Shown here: positions 24,001 to 32,586 of the stretch, in pieces
Position numbering within the stretch: the first letter of the stretch is position 1
How the letters are laid out: each line of letters opens with the position of its first letter
DNA from: Rhodanobacteraceae bacterium UBA703
Lineage (GTDB): Bacteria; Pseudomonadota; Gammaproteobacteria; Xanthomonadales; Rhodanobacteraceae
Assembly: GCA_002297645.1 (NCBI GenBank)
Contig: DBMH01000091.1
Span: forward strand, 1-32,775
Direction: 5' to 3'
DNA length: 32,775 bases
The notes under the pieces: model-generated
What the model was told of the DNA's origin: nothing
The model's input: the letters and a program-made list of their open reading frames with translations, nothing else
Database searches by the model: none
Program-made: the position numbers and the translations under genes

Positions 24001-25158
24001 ATGAACGCCGTGACGAATTCCGTGCCGTTTCCGCCCGATGCGATCGAGGTCGACGTCGTCGAGGCGCTCCGCCGCCAGCGCGCCGGGGCCTTCCTGCTCG
24101 ACGTGCGCGAGGACGACGAGCGCGCCGCCGGTTTCGCCGCTGCGTCGGTCGGGTTGCCGCGCGGAGCGATCGAGTCGCGCATTGCCGAAGTCGTCCCCGA
24201 TCGCGGACGCGAGATCCTCGCGATCTGCGCCAGCGGGCGGCGCTCGCTGCTCGCCGTCGAGACCTTGCGTGCGCTCGGTTACGCGAACAGCCGTTCCGTG
24301 CACGGCGGTTTCGCGCGCTGGAAGGAAGAGGGGCTGCCGGTGGAGCAGGGTGAACTCGACGCGGATTCGGCCGAACGCTACGCCCGTCATCTTGTTCTGC
24401 CCGAGGTCGGCGTCGCGGGACAGAGAACGCTCGCGCGTTCGCGCGTCGCGCTGATCGGCGCCGGCGGCCTCGGTGCGCCGGCGTCGCTGTATCTGGTCGC
24501 CGCCGGCGTCGGGCATCTCACGCTGGTCGACGACGATCGCGTCGAGCGGTCGAACCTGCAGCGCCAGGTCGTCCACGCGGATGCGCGCGTCGGCATGCAC
24601 AAGACCGAGTCGGCGCGGCTCGCCCTGAATGCGCTGAATCCCGGCGTGACCGTGCGGACGTTCGAGGAGCGCCTGCGCGCGGAGAACGTCGAGCGTCTGG
24701 TCCGCGACCACGACGTCGTCGTGGACGGCGCCGACAATTTCCCGACGCGCTACCTGCTCAGTGCGGCGAGCCAGCGGCTCGGCCTGCCGCTGGTCTACGG
24801 CGCCGTGCATCGTTTCAGCGGGCAGGTCAGCGTGTTCGATCCGCGTCGTGCGGATTCGCCGTGCTATCGCTGCCTGTTTCCGCAGCCGCCCTCCGCGGCG
24901 GAAGCGCCGAACTGCAGCGAGGCCGGCGTCCTTGGCGTGCTGCCCGGCATCGTCGGCCTGCTGCAGGCGAGCGAGACGCTCAAGCTGCTGCTCGGCATCG
25001 GCCAGCCGCTCGTGGGGCGCCTGCTTTGTCACGACGCGCTCGCGGGAACGTTCCGCGAACTGCGCCTGCGGCGCGATCCGGACTGCCCCGGCTGCGGCGC
25101 CGATGCGCGCTTCACTGGCTATGAGGACGTCGCGCAGATCTGTTCGACGGGGGGCTGA
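24001..25158 (+). CDS. moeB: Molybdopterin-synthase adenylyltransferase MoeB with N-terminal rhodanese domain
   Basis: 385 residues. An N-terminal rhodanese domain (about 14-115) keeps its active cysteine, C76 in CASGRRS. It is followed by a ThiF/MoeB E1-like domain with GAGGLG (153-158), DDDRVERSNLQRQ and DGADNFPTRYL. The Cys of APNCSEAGVLG is near the expected catalytic position, and CYRC plus CPGC would hold zinc. MoeB adenylates the C-terminus of MoaD; the rhodanese part could supply sulfur, as in eukaryotic MOCS3, although there the domain order is reversed. It could also serve thiamine or another sulfur-carrier pathway. It is the last gene of the mobA-moeA-moeB set. Confidence 0.9.
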   Translation: MNAVTNSVPFPPDAIEVDVVEALRRQRAGAFLLDVREDDERAAGFAAASVGLPRGAIESRIAEVVPDRGREILAICASGRRSLLAVETLRALGYANSRSVHGGFARWKEEGLPVEQGELDADSAERYARHLVLPEVGVAGQRTLARSRVALIGAGGLGAPASLYLVAAGVGHLTLVDDDRVERSNLQRQVVHADARVGMHKTESARLALNALNPGVTVRTFEERLRAENVERLVRDHDVVVDGADNFPTRYLLSAASQRLGLPLVYGAVHRFSGQVSVFDPRRADSPCYRCLFPQPPSAAEAPNCSEAGVLGVLPGIVGLLQASETLKLLLGIGQPLVGRLLCHDALAGTFRELRLRRDPDCPGCGADARFTGYEDVAQICSTGG

Positions 25159-25198
25159 GCGCCCTCCGCTCGCGCAGCCCGGCGTGCGGCAATCGCCG

Positions 25199-25411
25199 TC
25201 ACGCGGCGAGCAGGAACCGGACCAGCGCGAAACCGAACGCGAAGAGCGTGCCGCAGACGAAGCGGTCGATCCTCAGCAGCGGTTCGCCGCGCTTCGCCCG
25301 CCAACGACCGACGAGGACCATGCAGGCACCGACGAGCGGCGGCACGAGGACGAGGACCAGCACGTCGAGGCGCGGCGCCGACCCCCTCGATCGAGGGGGC
25401 GGCGTGTGCAC
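25199..25411 (-). CDS. Small two-helix membrane protein of unknown function
   Basis: Up to 70 residues from a GTG at 25411, four bases after the permease stop. Two hydrophobic segments (about 16-36 and 51-68) flank a basic loop (GRWRAKRGEPLLRIDR). From residue 13 on nearly every codon ends in G or C, as in the real genes nearby. The first codons cover the palindrome CCCCCTCGATCGAGGGGG, so translation may really begin at a GTG near 25363. No family was recognised. Confidence 0.5.
   Translation of the reverse strand: MHTPPPRSRGSAPRLDVLVLVLVPPLVGACMVLVGRWRAKRGEPLLRIDRFVCGTLFAFGFALVRFLLAA
25382..25399. repeat. Perfect 18-bp palindrome behind the permease gene
   Basis: CCCCCTCGATCGAGGGGG is fully self-complementary, and flanking GCCG/CGGC could extend it past one mismatch. 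It lies 17 bases beyond the permease stop. No T-run follows on either strand, so it is more likely an mRNA-stability hairpin or protein site than a simple terminator. Confidence 0.5.
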
Positions 25412-25415
25412 GTAC

Positions 25416-26849
25416 TCACGTCCGCGGCGGGCGCAGCCGGCTGTGGCGGAAGCCGTAGGTGAAGTAGACGACGAGTCCGAACAGCGTCCAGACGATCATC
25501 AGCATCCAGTTGTGGATCGTCATCGTCGACAGCAGGATCATGCAGCTGACGATGCCAGCCAGGCAGATCGCCGGGGCGAACGGAATGCGGAACGGGCGCG
25601 GCAGGTCGGGCTGCGTGTGGCGCAGGATCCAGACCCCGCCGCACACCGCGGCGAAGGCGATCAGCGTGCCCATGGAAGTCAGTTCGCCGAGCACGTCGAG
25701 CGGGAACACCGCGGCGAGCGCGGCGATGCCGACGCCGGTGATGACGGTGTTGATGTGCGGCGTGCGGTACTTCGGATGGATCGTGGTGAACACCGGCGGC
25801 AGCAGGCCGTCGCGGCCCATGATCATGAAGATGCGCGGCTGCGCGATGATCATGACGAGCACGACCGACGACAGGCCGATCAGGGCACCGACCTCCACCA
25901 CGACGCGCAGCCAGGCGAGCTGCGGATGCGTGGCCACCGCGGTCACGACCGGCTCGTTGGTGCCGAGCAGGTTGTAGGGCGTGAGTCCGGTCATCACCGC
26001 GGCCATCGCGATGTAGAGCACGGTGCACACCGCGAGCGATCCGAGCATGCCGATCGGCATGTCGCGTTGCGGATTCCGGGATTCCTGTGCCGCGACCGAG
26101 GTCGCCTCGAAGCCGATGTAGGCGAAGAACACCATCGACGCGCCGCGCAGCACGCCTTCCCAACCGTACTTGCCCGGTCCCTGGTTCTCCGGGATGAAGG
26201 GAACCCACAGGTCCGGGTTCACGTACTTCCAGCCGACGAAGATCACGATCAGGATCAGGCCGGTCTTCAGCACCACCATCGCGGAGTTGGCCGAGGCCGA
26301 CTCGCGGATGCCGACGTAGCAGAGTGCGGTCAGCGCCAGCACGATGCCGGCGGCGGGCAGGTTCAGCAGCGCGCCGGTCGGCTTGAGCTGGCCGTCGAGC
26401 GGCGCGTTGACGAGCGCGGCGGGCAGGTGGATGCCGAAATGATCGAGCAGGCTGAGGAAATAGCCGGTCCAGCTCACGGCGACCGCGGAAGCCGAAACGC
26501 CGTACTCGAGGATCAGCATCCAGCCGATGAACCAGGCCGCCATCTCGCCGAGCGTGGCGTAGGTGTAGGAATAGGCGCTGCCGGACACCGGCACCATCGC
26601 CGCGAACTCGGCGTAGCACAGCGCGCAGAACGTGCAGCAGATCGCCGCGAGCACGAAGGACAGGATGATCGCCGGACCGGCGTGCTCGGCCGCGGCCTGC
26701 CCGGTGATGACGAAGATGCCGCCGCCGATCACGGCGCCGATGCCGAGGGCGGTCAGGCCCCACGGGCCGAGCGTGCGGTGCAGTTGCAGGCTGTCCGCGT
26801 CGGCCTGCGAGGCCTGCGGATGCTTGGTCGAGAGAAGCTGCTTGAGCAT
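25416..26849 (-). CDS. APC-superfamily amino-acid permease (copy 1)
   Basis: 477-residue inner-membrane transporter with about 12 hydrophobic helices. The first, GIGAVIGGGIFVITG, is the substrate-binding glycine signature of the APC superfamily. FAAMVPVSGSAYSYTYATLGE, FFAYIGFEATSVAAQES and NPQRDMPIG place it with the YfnA/cationic amino-acid transporter type. Substrate cannot be read. It is clearly a relative of the upstream permease at 26944-28413. The ATG at 26849 was preferred over a GTG at 26864. Confidence 0.92.
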   Translation of the reverse strand: MLKQLLSTKHPQASQADADSLQLHRTLGPWGLTALGIGAVIGGGIFVITGQAAAEHAGPAIILSFVLAAICCTFCALCYAEFAAMVPVSGSAYSYTYATLGEMAAWFIGWMLILEYGVSASAVAVSWTGYFLSLLDHFGIHLPAALVNAPLDGQLKPTGALLNLPAAGIVLALTALCYVGIRESASANSAMVVLKTGLILIVIFVGWKYVNPDLWVPFIPENQGPGKYGWEGVLRGASMVFFAYIGFEATSVAAQESRNPQRDMPIGMLGSLAVCTVLYIAMAAVMTGLTPYNLLGTNEPVVTAVATHPQLAWLRVVVEVGALIGLSSVVLVMIIAQPRIFMIMGRDGLLPPVFTTIHPKYRTPHINTVITGVGIAALAAVFPLDVLGELTSMGTLIAFAAVCGGVWILRHTQPDLPRPFRIPFAPAICLAGIVSCMILLSTMTIHNWMLMIVWTLFGLVVYFTYGFRHSRLRPPRT

Positions 26850-26898
26850 GAAGGGAGCGTCCACGGTACGCGCGGCGGCGTACGGAGAAATGGGGCGG

Positions 26899-26932
26899 AA
26901 AAATGACGGGGCCGGCTGCGTGGCCGGCCCCG
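26899..26932 (-). terminator. Rho-independent terminator of permease copy 2
   Basis: On the minus strand a 10-bp GC-rich stem (26932-26923 pairing with 26916-26907) is followed, after three bases, by TTTTT (26903-26899). It lies 12 bases behind the stop of the upstream permease and isolates it from the next one. Confidence 0.85.
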
Positions 26933-26943
26933 ACGAGTCCGCA

Positions 26944-28413
26944 TCAGGCGCGATTGCGCAGGCGGCTGTTGCGGTATCCGTAGAAGAAGTAGATCAGGAA
27001 ACCGAGGCCCGTCCACGTCAGCATGACGCGCCAGTTCTCCTCGAACGGCTGCCAGAACAGGTACAGGCAGAAGACCACGCCGAGCGGGCAGACCAGCCAC
27101 GGCGCGCGCACGCGGAACGGGCGCGGCACGTCCGGGCGCGTCTTGCGCAGGACCAGCACGCCGGCGCTGACCGTGGCGAAGGCGAGCAGGGTACCCATGG
27201 AAACGAGGTCGCCGAGGAAGCCGATCGGCAGCAGGCCGGCGAGCACGGCGGCGAAGATGCCGACGATGATGGTGCCGCGGTACGGCGTGTGGTACTTCGG
27301 ATGCACGCGCGCGAACAGCGGCGGCAGCAGGCCGTCCTTCGACATCGAATAGAAGATGCGCGGCTGGCTCATCAGCATGACGAGGATGACCGAGGACAGG
27401 CCGGCGATCGCGCCGACCTCGATGATCGTCTTCAGCCACAGCAGGCTCGGGTAGGCTTCCAGCGCGGTCGCGACCGGCTTGGGCGTGCCGAGCTGCGTGT
27501 AGGGCAGCATGCCGGTCAGCACGGCGGACACGACGATGTAGATCAGCGTGCAGAAGAACAGCGAACCGAGGATGCCGATCGGCATGTCGCGCTGCGGGTT
27601 CTTCGCTTCGCCGGCGGCGGTCGAGACGGCGTCGAAGCCGATGTAGGCGAAGAACACGATCGCCGCGCCGCGCACGACGCCGTCGATGCCGAACTTGCCC
27701 GGCCCCTGGTTCTCCGGGATGAACGGATGCCAGTTGTCCGGGCTGACGTATTTGATGCCGAACGCGACGAACAGGAAGATCACGACGAGCTTGATCGCGA
27801 CGATGATCGAGTTGACGAAGGCCGATTGCTGCACGCCGACGTAGCAGAGCCAGCTGATCGCCGCGATGATCGCGACGGCCGGCAGGTTGATGAAGCCCCC
27901 GGTCGCGACGAGCTTGCCGTCGACGACGTTGAATGGCGCTGCCGCGAGCGATTCCGGCAGGCCCAGGCCGAAGGTGTGCAGCAGGCTGTTGAGATAGCCC
28001 GACCAGCCGACGGCGACGGTCGAGGCGGCGAACATGTACTCGAGCACCAGGTTCCAGCCGATGAACCAGGCGACGACTTCGCCGAGCGTGGCGTACGAAT
28101 AGGAGTAGGCGCTGCCGGACACCGGCAGCATCGCCGCGAACTCGGCGTAGCAGAGGCCGGCGAACGCGCAGGCGATACCGGCGATGATGAAGCTCAGCAT
28201 GATCGCCGGGCCGGCGTGGTTCGCCGCCGCCTGGCCGGAAAGAACGAAGATGCCCGCGCCGATCACCGCGCCGATGCCGAGGGCGACCAACTGGCGGGCG
28301 GTCAGAGTGCGCTTGAGCGTGGCTTCGCCGCCGAGCGAACCCTCGACCGGTTCGCCCGCGTCGACGTGCGGCGCGGCTTCCACCGGCTTGGTGATGAACA
28401 ACCCTTTGGACAT
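26944..28413 (-). CDS. APC-superfamily amino-acid permease (copy 2)
   Basis: 489 residues with about 12 membrane helices. After a hydrophilic N-terminus (about 1-40), GIGAVIGAGIFVLSG, FAAMLPVSGSAYSYSYATLGE and FFAYIGFDAVSTAAGEA mirror copy 1 closely, including the PFIPENQGPGK loop and NPQRDMPIG. It belongs to the same cationic/neutral amino-acid transporter type. The ATG at 28413 has GGGGAG upstream. A strong terminator follows, so it is probably expressed separately from copy 1. Confidence 0.93.
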   Translation of the reverse strand: MSKGLFITKPVEAAPHVDAGEPVEGSLGGEATLKRTLTARQLVALGIGAVIGAGIFVLSGQAAANHAGPAIMLSFIIAGIACAFAGLCYAEFAAMLPVSGSAYSYSYATLGEVVAWFIGWNLVLEYMFAASTVAVGWSGYLNSLLHTFGLGLPESLAAAPFNVVDGKLVATGGFINLPAVAIIAAISWLCYVGVQQSAFVNSIIVAIKLVVIFLFVAFGIKYVSPDNWHPFIPENQGPGKFGIDGVVRGAAIVFFAYIGFDAVSTAAGEAKNPQRDMPIGILGSLFFCTLIYIVVSAVLTGMLPYTQLGTPKPVATALEAYPSLLWLKTIIEVGAIAGLSSVILVMLMSQPRIFYSMSKDGLLPPLFARVHPKYHTPYRGTIIVGIFAAVLAGLLPIGFLGDLVSMGTLLAFATVSAGVLVLRKTRPDVPRPFRVRAPWLVCPLGVVFCLYLFWQPFEENWRVMLTWTGLGFLIYFFYGYRNSRLRNRA

Positions 28414-28695
28414 CGTGGCTCCCCTTGCGAGCATGGCCCGGTCAAGCGTCGTGACCGGAATTGTTGGAATGGTCTGGATGACTTGCGAGGCCCGGGCGCG
28501 GCAGATGCCTCCGCGTGTCGTGACCGGGCGCCGGAGTCGCGGTACCTTGCCAAAGCGCACACATGAGCACAAGCGTCGGAAGTACCACGCTTTTTGTGGC
28601 GCAATGCAGCATCTTTCCGTACGCCGACGCATTGCGCTTGCGCATCGGCGGCGCGATCGGCAGGCTGGAACGATTGCCTTCGATCGGGATGTCCC
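28414..28695. other. Intergenic region between permease and Nudix genes
   Basis: A 282-base divergent gap that should hold promoters for both genes; I could not define either with confidence. It contains an exact 11-base direct repeat, GTCGTGACCGG, at 28448-28458 and 28517-28527. Near 28578-28592 an imperfect hairpin (CCAC...GTGG) surrounds TTTTT. No coding frame of typical composition was seen. Confidence 0.45.
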
Positions 28696-29247
28696 ATGCA
28701 CGATTCCGCGTGCGCCGCCTTGCGCGGCGCGCTGCTGCGATACGGCCGCACCGGCGCGTCGGATGAGGCCGCCGCCTTCATCGAATTCCTCGACACGCAT
28801 CCGCTTGCGTTCGACCGCGCGGACCGCTTCGGGCATTTCACCGGCGCGGCCTGGCTGGTCAGCGCGGACGGCGCACGCGTGCTGCTGACGCATCACCGCA
28901 AGCTCGACCGCTGGCTGCAGCTCGGCGGCCACGCCGACGGCGACGCCGACCTGGCGCGCGTCGCGCTGCGCGAGGCGGAAGAGGAATCGGGCCTGGGCGA
29001 CCTGGTCGTCGAGCCGGCGATCTTCGATCTCGACCGGCATCGCATTCCCGCACGCGGCGACGAACCCGAGCACTGGCACTACGACGTGCGCCACGTCGTG
29101 CGCGCGACCGGCAGCGAGGATTTCGTCGTCAGCGAGGAGTCGTATGCGCTCGCCTGGCGCGACATCGGCGAGCTGGCGAACGATGGATCCATCGACGCAT
29201 CGATCCGGCGGATGGCGCGCCGCTGGCTGGCGCGCAAGCTCGCCTGA
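28696..29247 (+). CDS. Nudix hydrolase
   Basis: 183 residues. The Nudix box runs GGHADGDADLARVAL-REAEEESGL; the REAEEESG part with the metal-binding glutamates is intact, but the Glu expected at position 7 of the box is Ala. The lead-in WLQLGGHADG is shared by a subgroup of unassigned Nudix proteins. These enzymes cleave nucleoside diphosphates linked to another group; the substrate is unknown. The ATG has GGGA seven bases upstream. The next gene begins 43 bp downstream. Confidence 0.88.
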   Translation: MHDSACAALRGALLRYGRTGASDEAAAFIEFLDTHPLAFDRADRFGHFTGAAWLVSADGARVLLTHHRKLDRWLQLGGHADGDADLARVALREAEEESGLGDLVVEPAIFDLDRHRIPARGDEPEHWHYDVRHVVRATGSEDFVVSEESYALAWRDIGELANDGSIDASIRRMARRWLARKLA

Positions 29248-29257
29248 GCGAGCACGC

Positions 29258-29263
29258 TATGCT
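29258..29263 (+). promoter_or_regulatory. Possible -10 element before the S9 peptidase gene
   Basis: TATGCT, 27 bases before the ATG at 29291. No matching -35 was found, but the same CGCTATGCTG string occurs before the TolC-family gene (32544-32553). Confidence 0.35.
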
Positions 29264-29290
29264 GCAACGGGGAGACACGGGGGGAGGCAC

Positions 29291-31804
29291 ATGGGGAAGC
29301 GCGTTCGTTGCATCGCAAAGCGGCGTGGTGGGCGCCTGCTGGACATCGTCGTGCTCGTCGTCGTACTGCTGCTGCCGTCGATCGCGAACGCCTTGCATCG
29401 CGTCGACCCGGGAGAAGCGCCGTCCTTGAAGGACGGGGAAGGACTGCTCGCCATTTCGGTGGATACGAGCGAGGCGCTGGCGAGCGTCAAGTTCCTCAAG
29501 GCCGGAGCGTTCTTCAGCGGCGACGTGCTGAGCCGGGTTCCCGCGGGACGAACGATGCAGCTCTACGTGGTGCCGGCGGGACGATACCAGTGGAACAAGG
29601 TGAACCTCTTCGACACCTTCGGCTGGAGCTCGATCCTGACCCTTAAGGACGATCCGGAATACGGGTTCGAGGTCCAGGCGGGCCGGATCACGTTTCCCGG
29701 CGAGCTGGTCGTACGGCCGCAGGGGCTGTGGCGGGCGCGGGTGTGGATCGCGAATCGCTCGCTGCCGGTCGTCGACTGGCTGCGCGGGAAGTTTCCGCAG
29801 ACCTATGCCCGCTATCCGTTTGCCTACAGCGGCCACTATCCCGACCCGTTCCCCGAGTTCTACCGGAAGGAGCTGGCCGCCGTCGACACGCCTCCAGCGG
29901 ACCTGGATACCCGGCGCGAGCCGCCGGCGGCAGGCGAACTGCCGCTGTCCCCGAAGCTTCTGTGGACGCCCGGACGCATCCAGGCGGCATCCCTGAATCC
30001 CGGCGGCACGCTGGTCGCCGAGATCGTGCGCGAGGGCGACGTCTGGTGGCTGGAACTCGTCGACGTCGCCGTCGGAACCAGCCAGCGCGTGGTCAAGTCG
30101 GCCTTGGGCATCGAGTACGTGCGGTGGAAGGGCGAGCGCACGTTGCTGGTGGGCCTGCCCGCCGCGGGCGGCACGCAACTGCATGCGTTCCTGATCGGTG
30201 AGCGCTCCGGGGAGGCACTCGGCATCCAGCACCTGAAAGGGCCGACCGGAGGACGCATCGTCGACCTGCTTCCCGCCTCGCCGAATGACATCCTGTACGA
30301 GGGAAGCATGCGGCTCGGTCTCGCCGTGCACCGGCTCGACGTATCGAGCCAGAAGGGGATCGAAGGCTTCCCGTGGATGTCCTGGACGGGGCGCCTCAAT
30401 CGGGGCGTCAAGGACGACTACGCCTGGTACGCCGACGGGAGCGGCCGCCTGCGCATGGCATGGTCGAAGAAGGACGGCGCATCCGTGCTCGTGTACGGCG
30501 CTGACGGGCAGTACCGGGAAGTCCTGCGGTCGACCGACGACACCGGTCTCGAACTGCTGCTGCTTTCGTACGAGGGCGACGTCGTCTACGCGCTGAGCGA
30601 CGAGGAGCGCCTCCAGCGCGACCTCGTGGCCTACGATCCGGTGCAGGCCAAGGTCACTGCAACCCTGTTCAGCAAGGCGGGAGTCGACGTCGTCGATGCG
30701 ATCTTCGACGACCGCCGCCGCCCGATCGGCGTGAAGTACTACCAGGGCGGCAATCTGGTCAGCGAATACTTCGACGGCCGCAATCGCGACGTCGGCGCCG
30801 AGCTCCAGGCGGCGTTCCCGAAACGTTCGGTATCGGTCGTCGAGCGCAGCCGCGGCACCGACCGCATGCTGCTGTGGGTGGACGGCAGCGACCAGCCGGA
30901 ACAGCTGTACTACTTCGACGCCACGCGGCGCGAGGCCCAGCTGATCGACGAATCACGACCGCAGCTGGGCAAGAGGACGTTCGTCCCGTCCGCCTTGCTG
31001 AAGGTGCAGGGCAAGGATGGCCTGCCGGTGGAGGCCTTCGTCACGCTGCCGGATGGCGCTGGCAAGCGGCCGCTCGTCGTCATGCCCCACGGCGGCCCGA
31101 TCGGCATTTCCGACGCCATGCACTTCAATCGGGACGTGCAGTTCCTCGCCTCGCTCGGCTATGCCGTCCTGCAGGTGAATTTCCGCGGCTCGGACGGCTA
31201 CGGGCGCGCCTTCCGCGAGGCCGGCCGCCGCCAGCTCGGCCAAGGCATCGAGGACGACATCGACGCCGCCTTGCAGGCCGCGTTGAAGCAGTTCCCGCTG
31301 GACGAGGACCGCATGTGCATGCTCGGTGCGAGCTACGGCGGCTACTCGGCCCTGTTCTCGGCGATCCGCTGGCCGGGACGTTTCCGCTGCGCCGTCTCCA
31401 TCGCCGGAGTCAGTGATCGCGTCCTGATGTTCACCGCGAGCGATTCGGCCAGCGGGAAAGCCGGACGGAAGGCACTCGAGACGCTGATCGGCGATCCGAA
31501 TGCGGAACTCGGCCGGCTGATCGACACCTCGCCGCTGTATCGCTACCGGCAATTGACCACGCCGGTGATGCTCGTACACGGTGACGAGGACCGGCGCGTC
31601 GATCCCGAACATACGCGCCGGCTCGCGCGCCTGCTGAATCTCGCCGGCCGGCCTCCCGTCGTGCTTACGTTCGAGAAGGAGGGCCACGGCTTCACGGAGC
31701 CGAAGGACCTCGAAGCCCAATGGAGTGGCATCGCTGGTTTCCTGCGCAAGCACCTCGACGCGCCACGGGGCGCCGGCGCTGGAGAGGCGGCCGGAGCGAA
31801 GTGA
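29291..31804 (+). CDS. Secreted S9-family prolyl oligopeptidase with extra N-terminal domain
   Basis: 837 residues. A signal peptide or anchor (about 15-35) is followed by a beta-rich module (about 45-150) containing GLLAISVDTSEALA and LYVVPAGRYQW, resembling DUF2846-type lipoprotein domains. A propeller-like region and the C-terminal alpha/beta-hydrolase domain come next. The catalytic triad is visible: S681 in GASYGGYS, D767 in HGDEDRRV and H799 in EGHGF. S9 enzymes cleave peptides, often after proline, and here would act in the envelope or outside. GGGGAGG lies directly upstream of the ATG. Confidence 0.93.
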   Translation: MGKRVRCIAKRRGGRLLDIVVLVVVLLLPSIANALHRVDPGEAPSLKDGEGLLAISVDTSEALASVKFLKAGAFFSGDVLSRVPAGRTMQLYVVPAGRYQWNKVNLFDTFGWSSILTLKDDPEYGFEVQAGRITFPGELVVRPQGLWRARVWIANRSLPVVDWLRGKFPQTYARYPFAYSGHYPDPFPEFYRKELAAVDTPPADLDTRREPPAAGELPLSPKLLWTPGRIQAASLNPGGTLVAEIVREGDVWWLELVDVAVGTSQRVVKSALGIEYVRWKGERTLLVGLPAAGGTQLHAFLIGERSGEALGIQHLKGPTGGRIVDLLPASPNDILYEGSMRLGLAVHRLDVSSQKGIEGFPWMSWTGRLNRGVKDDYAWYADGSGRLRMAWSKKDGASVLVYGADGQYREVLRSTDDTGLELLLLSYEGDVVYALSDEERLQRDLVAYDPVQAKVTATLFSKAGVDVVDAIFDDRRRPIGVKYYQGGNLVSEYFDGRNRDVGAELQAAFPKRSVSVVERSRGTDRMLLWVDGSDQPEQLYYFDATRREAQLIDESRPQLGKRTFVPSALLKVQGKDGLPVEAFVTLPDGAGKRPLVVMPHGGPIGISDAMHFNRDVQFLASLGYAVLQVNFRGSDGYGRAFREAGRRQLGQGIEDDIDAALQAALKQFPLDEDRMCMLGASYGGYSALFSAIRWPGRFRCAVSIAGVSDRVLMFTASDSASGKAGRKALETLIGDPNAELGRLIDTSPLYRYRQLTTPVMLVHGDEDRRVDPEHTRRLARLLNLAGRPPVVLTFEKEGHGFTEPKDLEAQWSGIAGFLRKHLDAPRGAGAGEAAGAK

Positions 31805-31906
31805 TCCCGCGAGGCGCCCGCGCGTCCCCGTGCCGAAGGACTTTCTCCCCGGCGATCGTCCGGAGGAGCGGTCGCCGGGCCATGCGGGGCACTTCGCAGC
31901 GGCGGA

Positions 31907-32470
31907 TCACGCGCGGCCGGCGAACTCGCCTGTCGTCGTGTTGACCGTGATCTTCTCGCCGACGGTGATGTATTCCGGCACGAGGATCTCGATGCCGGTC
32001 GAGAGCCTGGCCGGCTTCGGGCGCTTGGTCGCCGTCGCGCCCTTCATTTCCGGCGCGGTGTCGACGACCTCCAGGACCACGTTCTGCGGCATCTGCAGCG
32101 CGACCGGGGCGTCGTCGATGAGCTGGATGTAGCAGCCCTCGATGCCGTCGACGATATAGCCGGCGGCGTCGCCGACGGCGCTGGCGTCGAGCGTGTACTG
32201 CGTGTAGTCCTCGCTGTCCATGAACACGAAGGCGTCGCCGTCCTTGTAGGAATAGGTCGCCGCCCGGCGCGTCAGTTCGGTTTCCTTGAGGTCGTCCTCG
32301 GCGCGCAGCGAGAGATCGAGCTTCTGGGCGCCCGGCACGCTGTACATCGTGAAGCGGTACGTCACGTTGCCTCCGCGGCCCTGCGGCGAGCTGCGTTCGA
32401 TGTCGCGGATCTGCCAGACCTTGCCGTCGTGTTCGACGACGTTTCCTTTCTTGACTTCGGCTGCTCGCAT
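31907..32470 (-). CDS. efpL: Elongation factor P-like protein EfpL (YeiP)
   Basis: 187 residues in the three-domain EF-P layout. It is the EfpL/YeiP paralogue, not canonical EF-P: the domain I loop reads [13 protein letters not shown] with Arg (R32) at the tip in place of the modified Lys, and [27 protein letters not shown] and [18 protein letters not shown] match YeiP. EfpL helps ribosomes through proline-rich stretches without modification. It is divergent from the TolC-family gene; a CATAAT hexamer on the minus strand (32507-32502) may be its -10. Confidence 0.93.
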   Translation of the reverse strand: MRAAEVKKGNVVEHDGKVWQIRDIERSSPQGRGGNVTYRFTMYSVPGAQKLDLSLRAEDDLKETELTRRAATYSYKDGDAFVFMDSEDYTQYTLDASAVGDAAGYIVDGIEGCYIQLIDDAPVALQMPQNVVLEVVDTAPEMKGATATKRPKPARLSTGIEILVPEYITVGEKITVNTTTGEFAGRA

Positions 32471-32546
32471 GGGGTCACGGATGGTGAAAACGGGGGCGCG
32501 GATTATGAACGATTGCCACGGTGCCGTGCGCGGGCGCCGGAGCCGC

Positions 32547-32552
32547 TATGCT
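32547..32552 (+). promoter_or_regulatory. Possible -10 element before the TolC-family gene
   Basis: TATGCT, about 34 bases before the ATG at 32587, in the same CGCTATGCTG string as upstream of the S9 peptidase gene. A -35 box at normal spacing is not evident. Confidence 0.35.
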
Positions 32553-32586
32553 GGCGCTACGGGACCGCCGGCGATGGGGAGGAAGC

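Noticed and set aside
25248..28566. Long plus-strand open frames opposite the two permeases
   Set aside because: Composition is dominated by Asp, Arg, His and Glu, as expected for the complement of hydrophobic membrane-protein codons; the permeases on the minus strand show clear family motifs.
28696..31804. Nudix plus peptidase pair considered as an anti-phage signalling system
   Set aside because: The peptidase has an export signal and the Nudix gene has no ligand-synthesising partner; neighbouring position alone is not enough.
31848..31879. Hairpin between the S9 peptidase and efpL considered as a bidirectional terminator
   Set aside because: The 10-bp stem with one G-T pair is real, but no T-run follows on either strand, so a terminator call is not supported.
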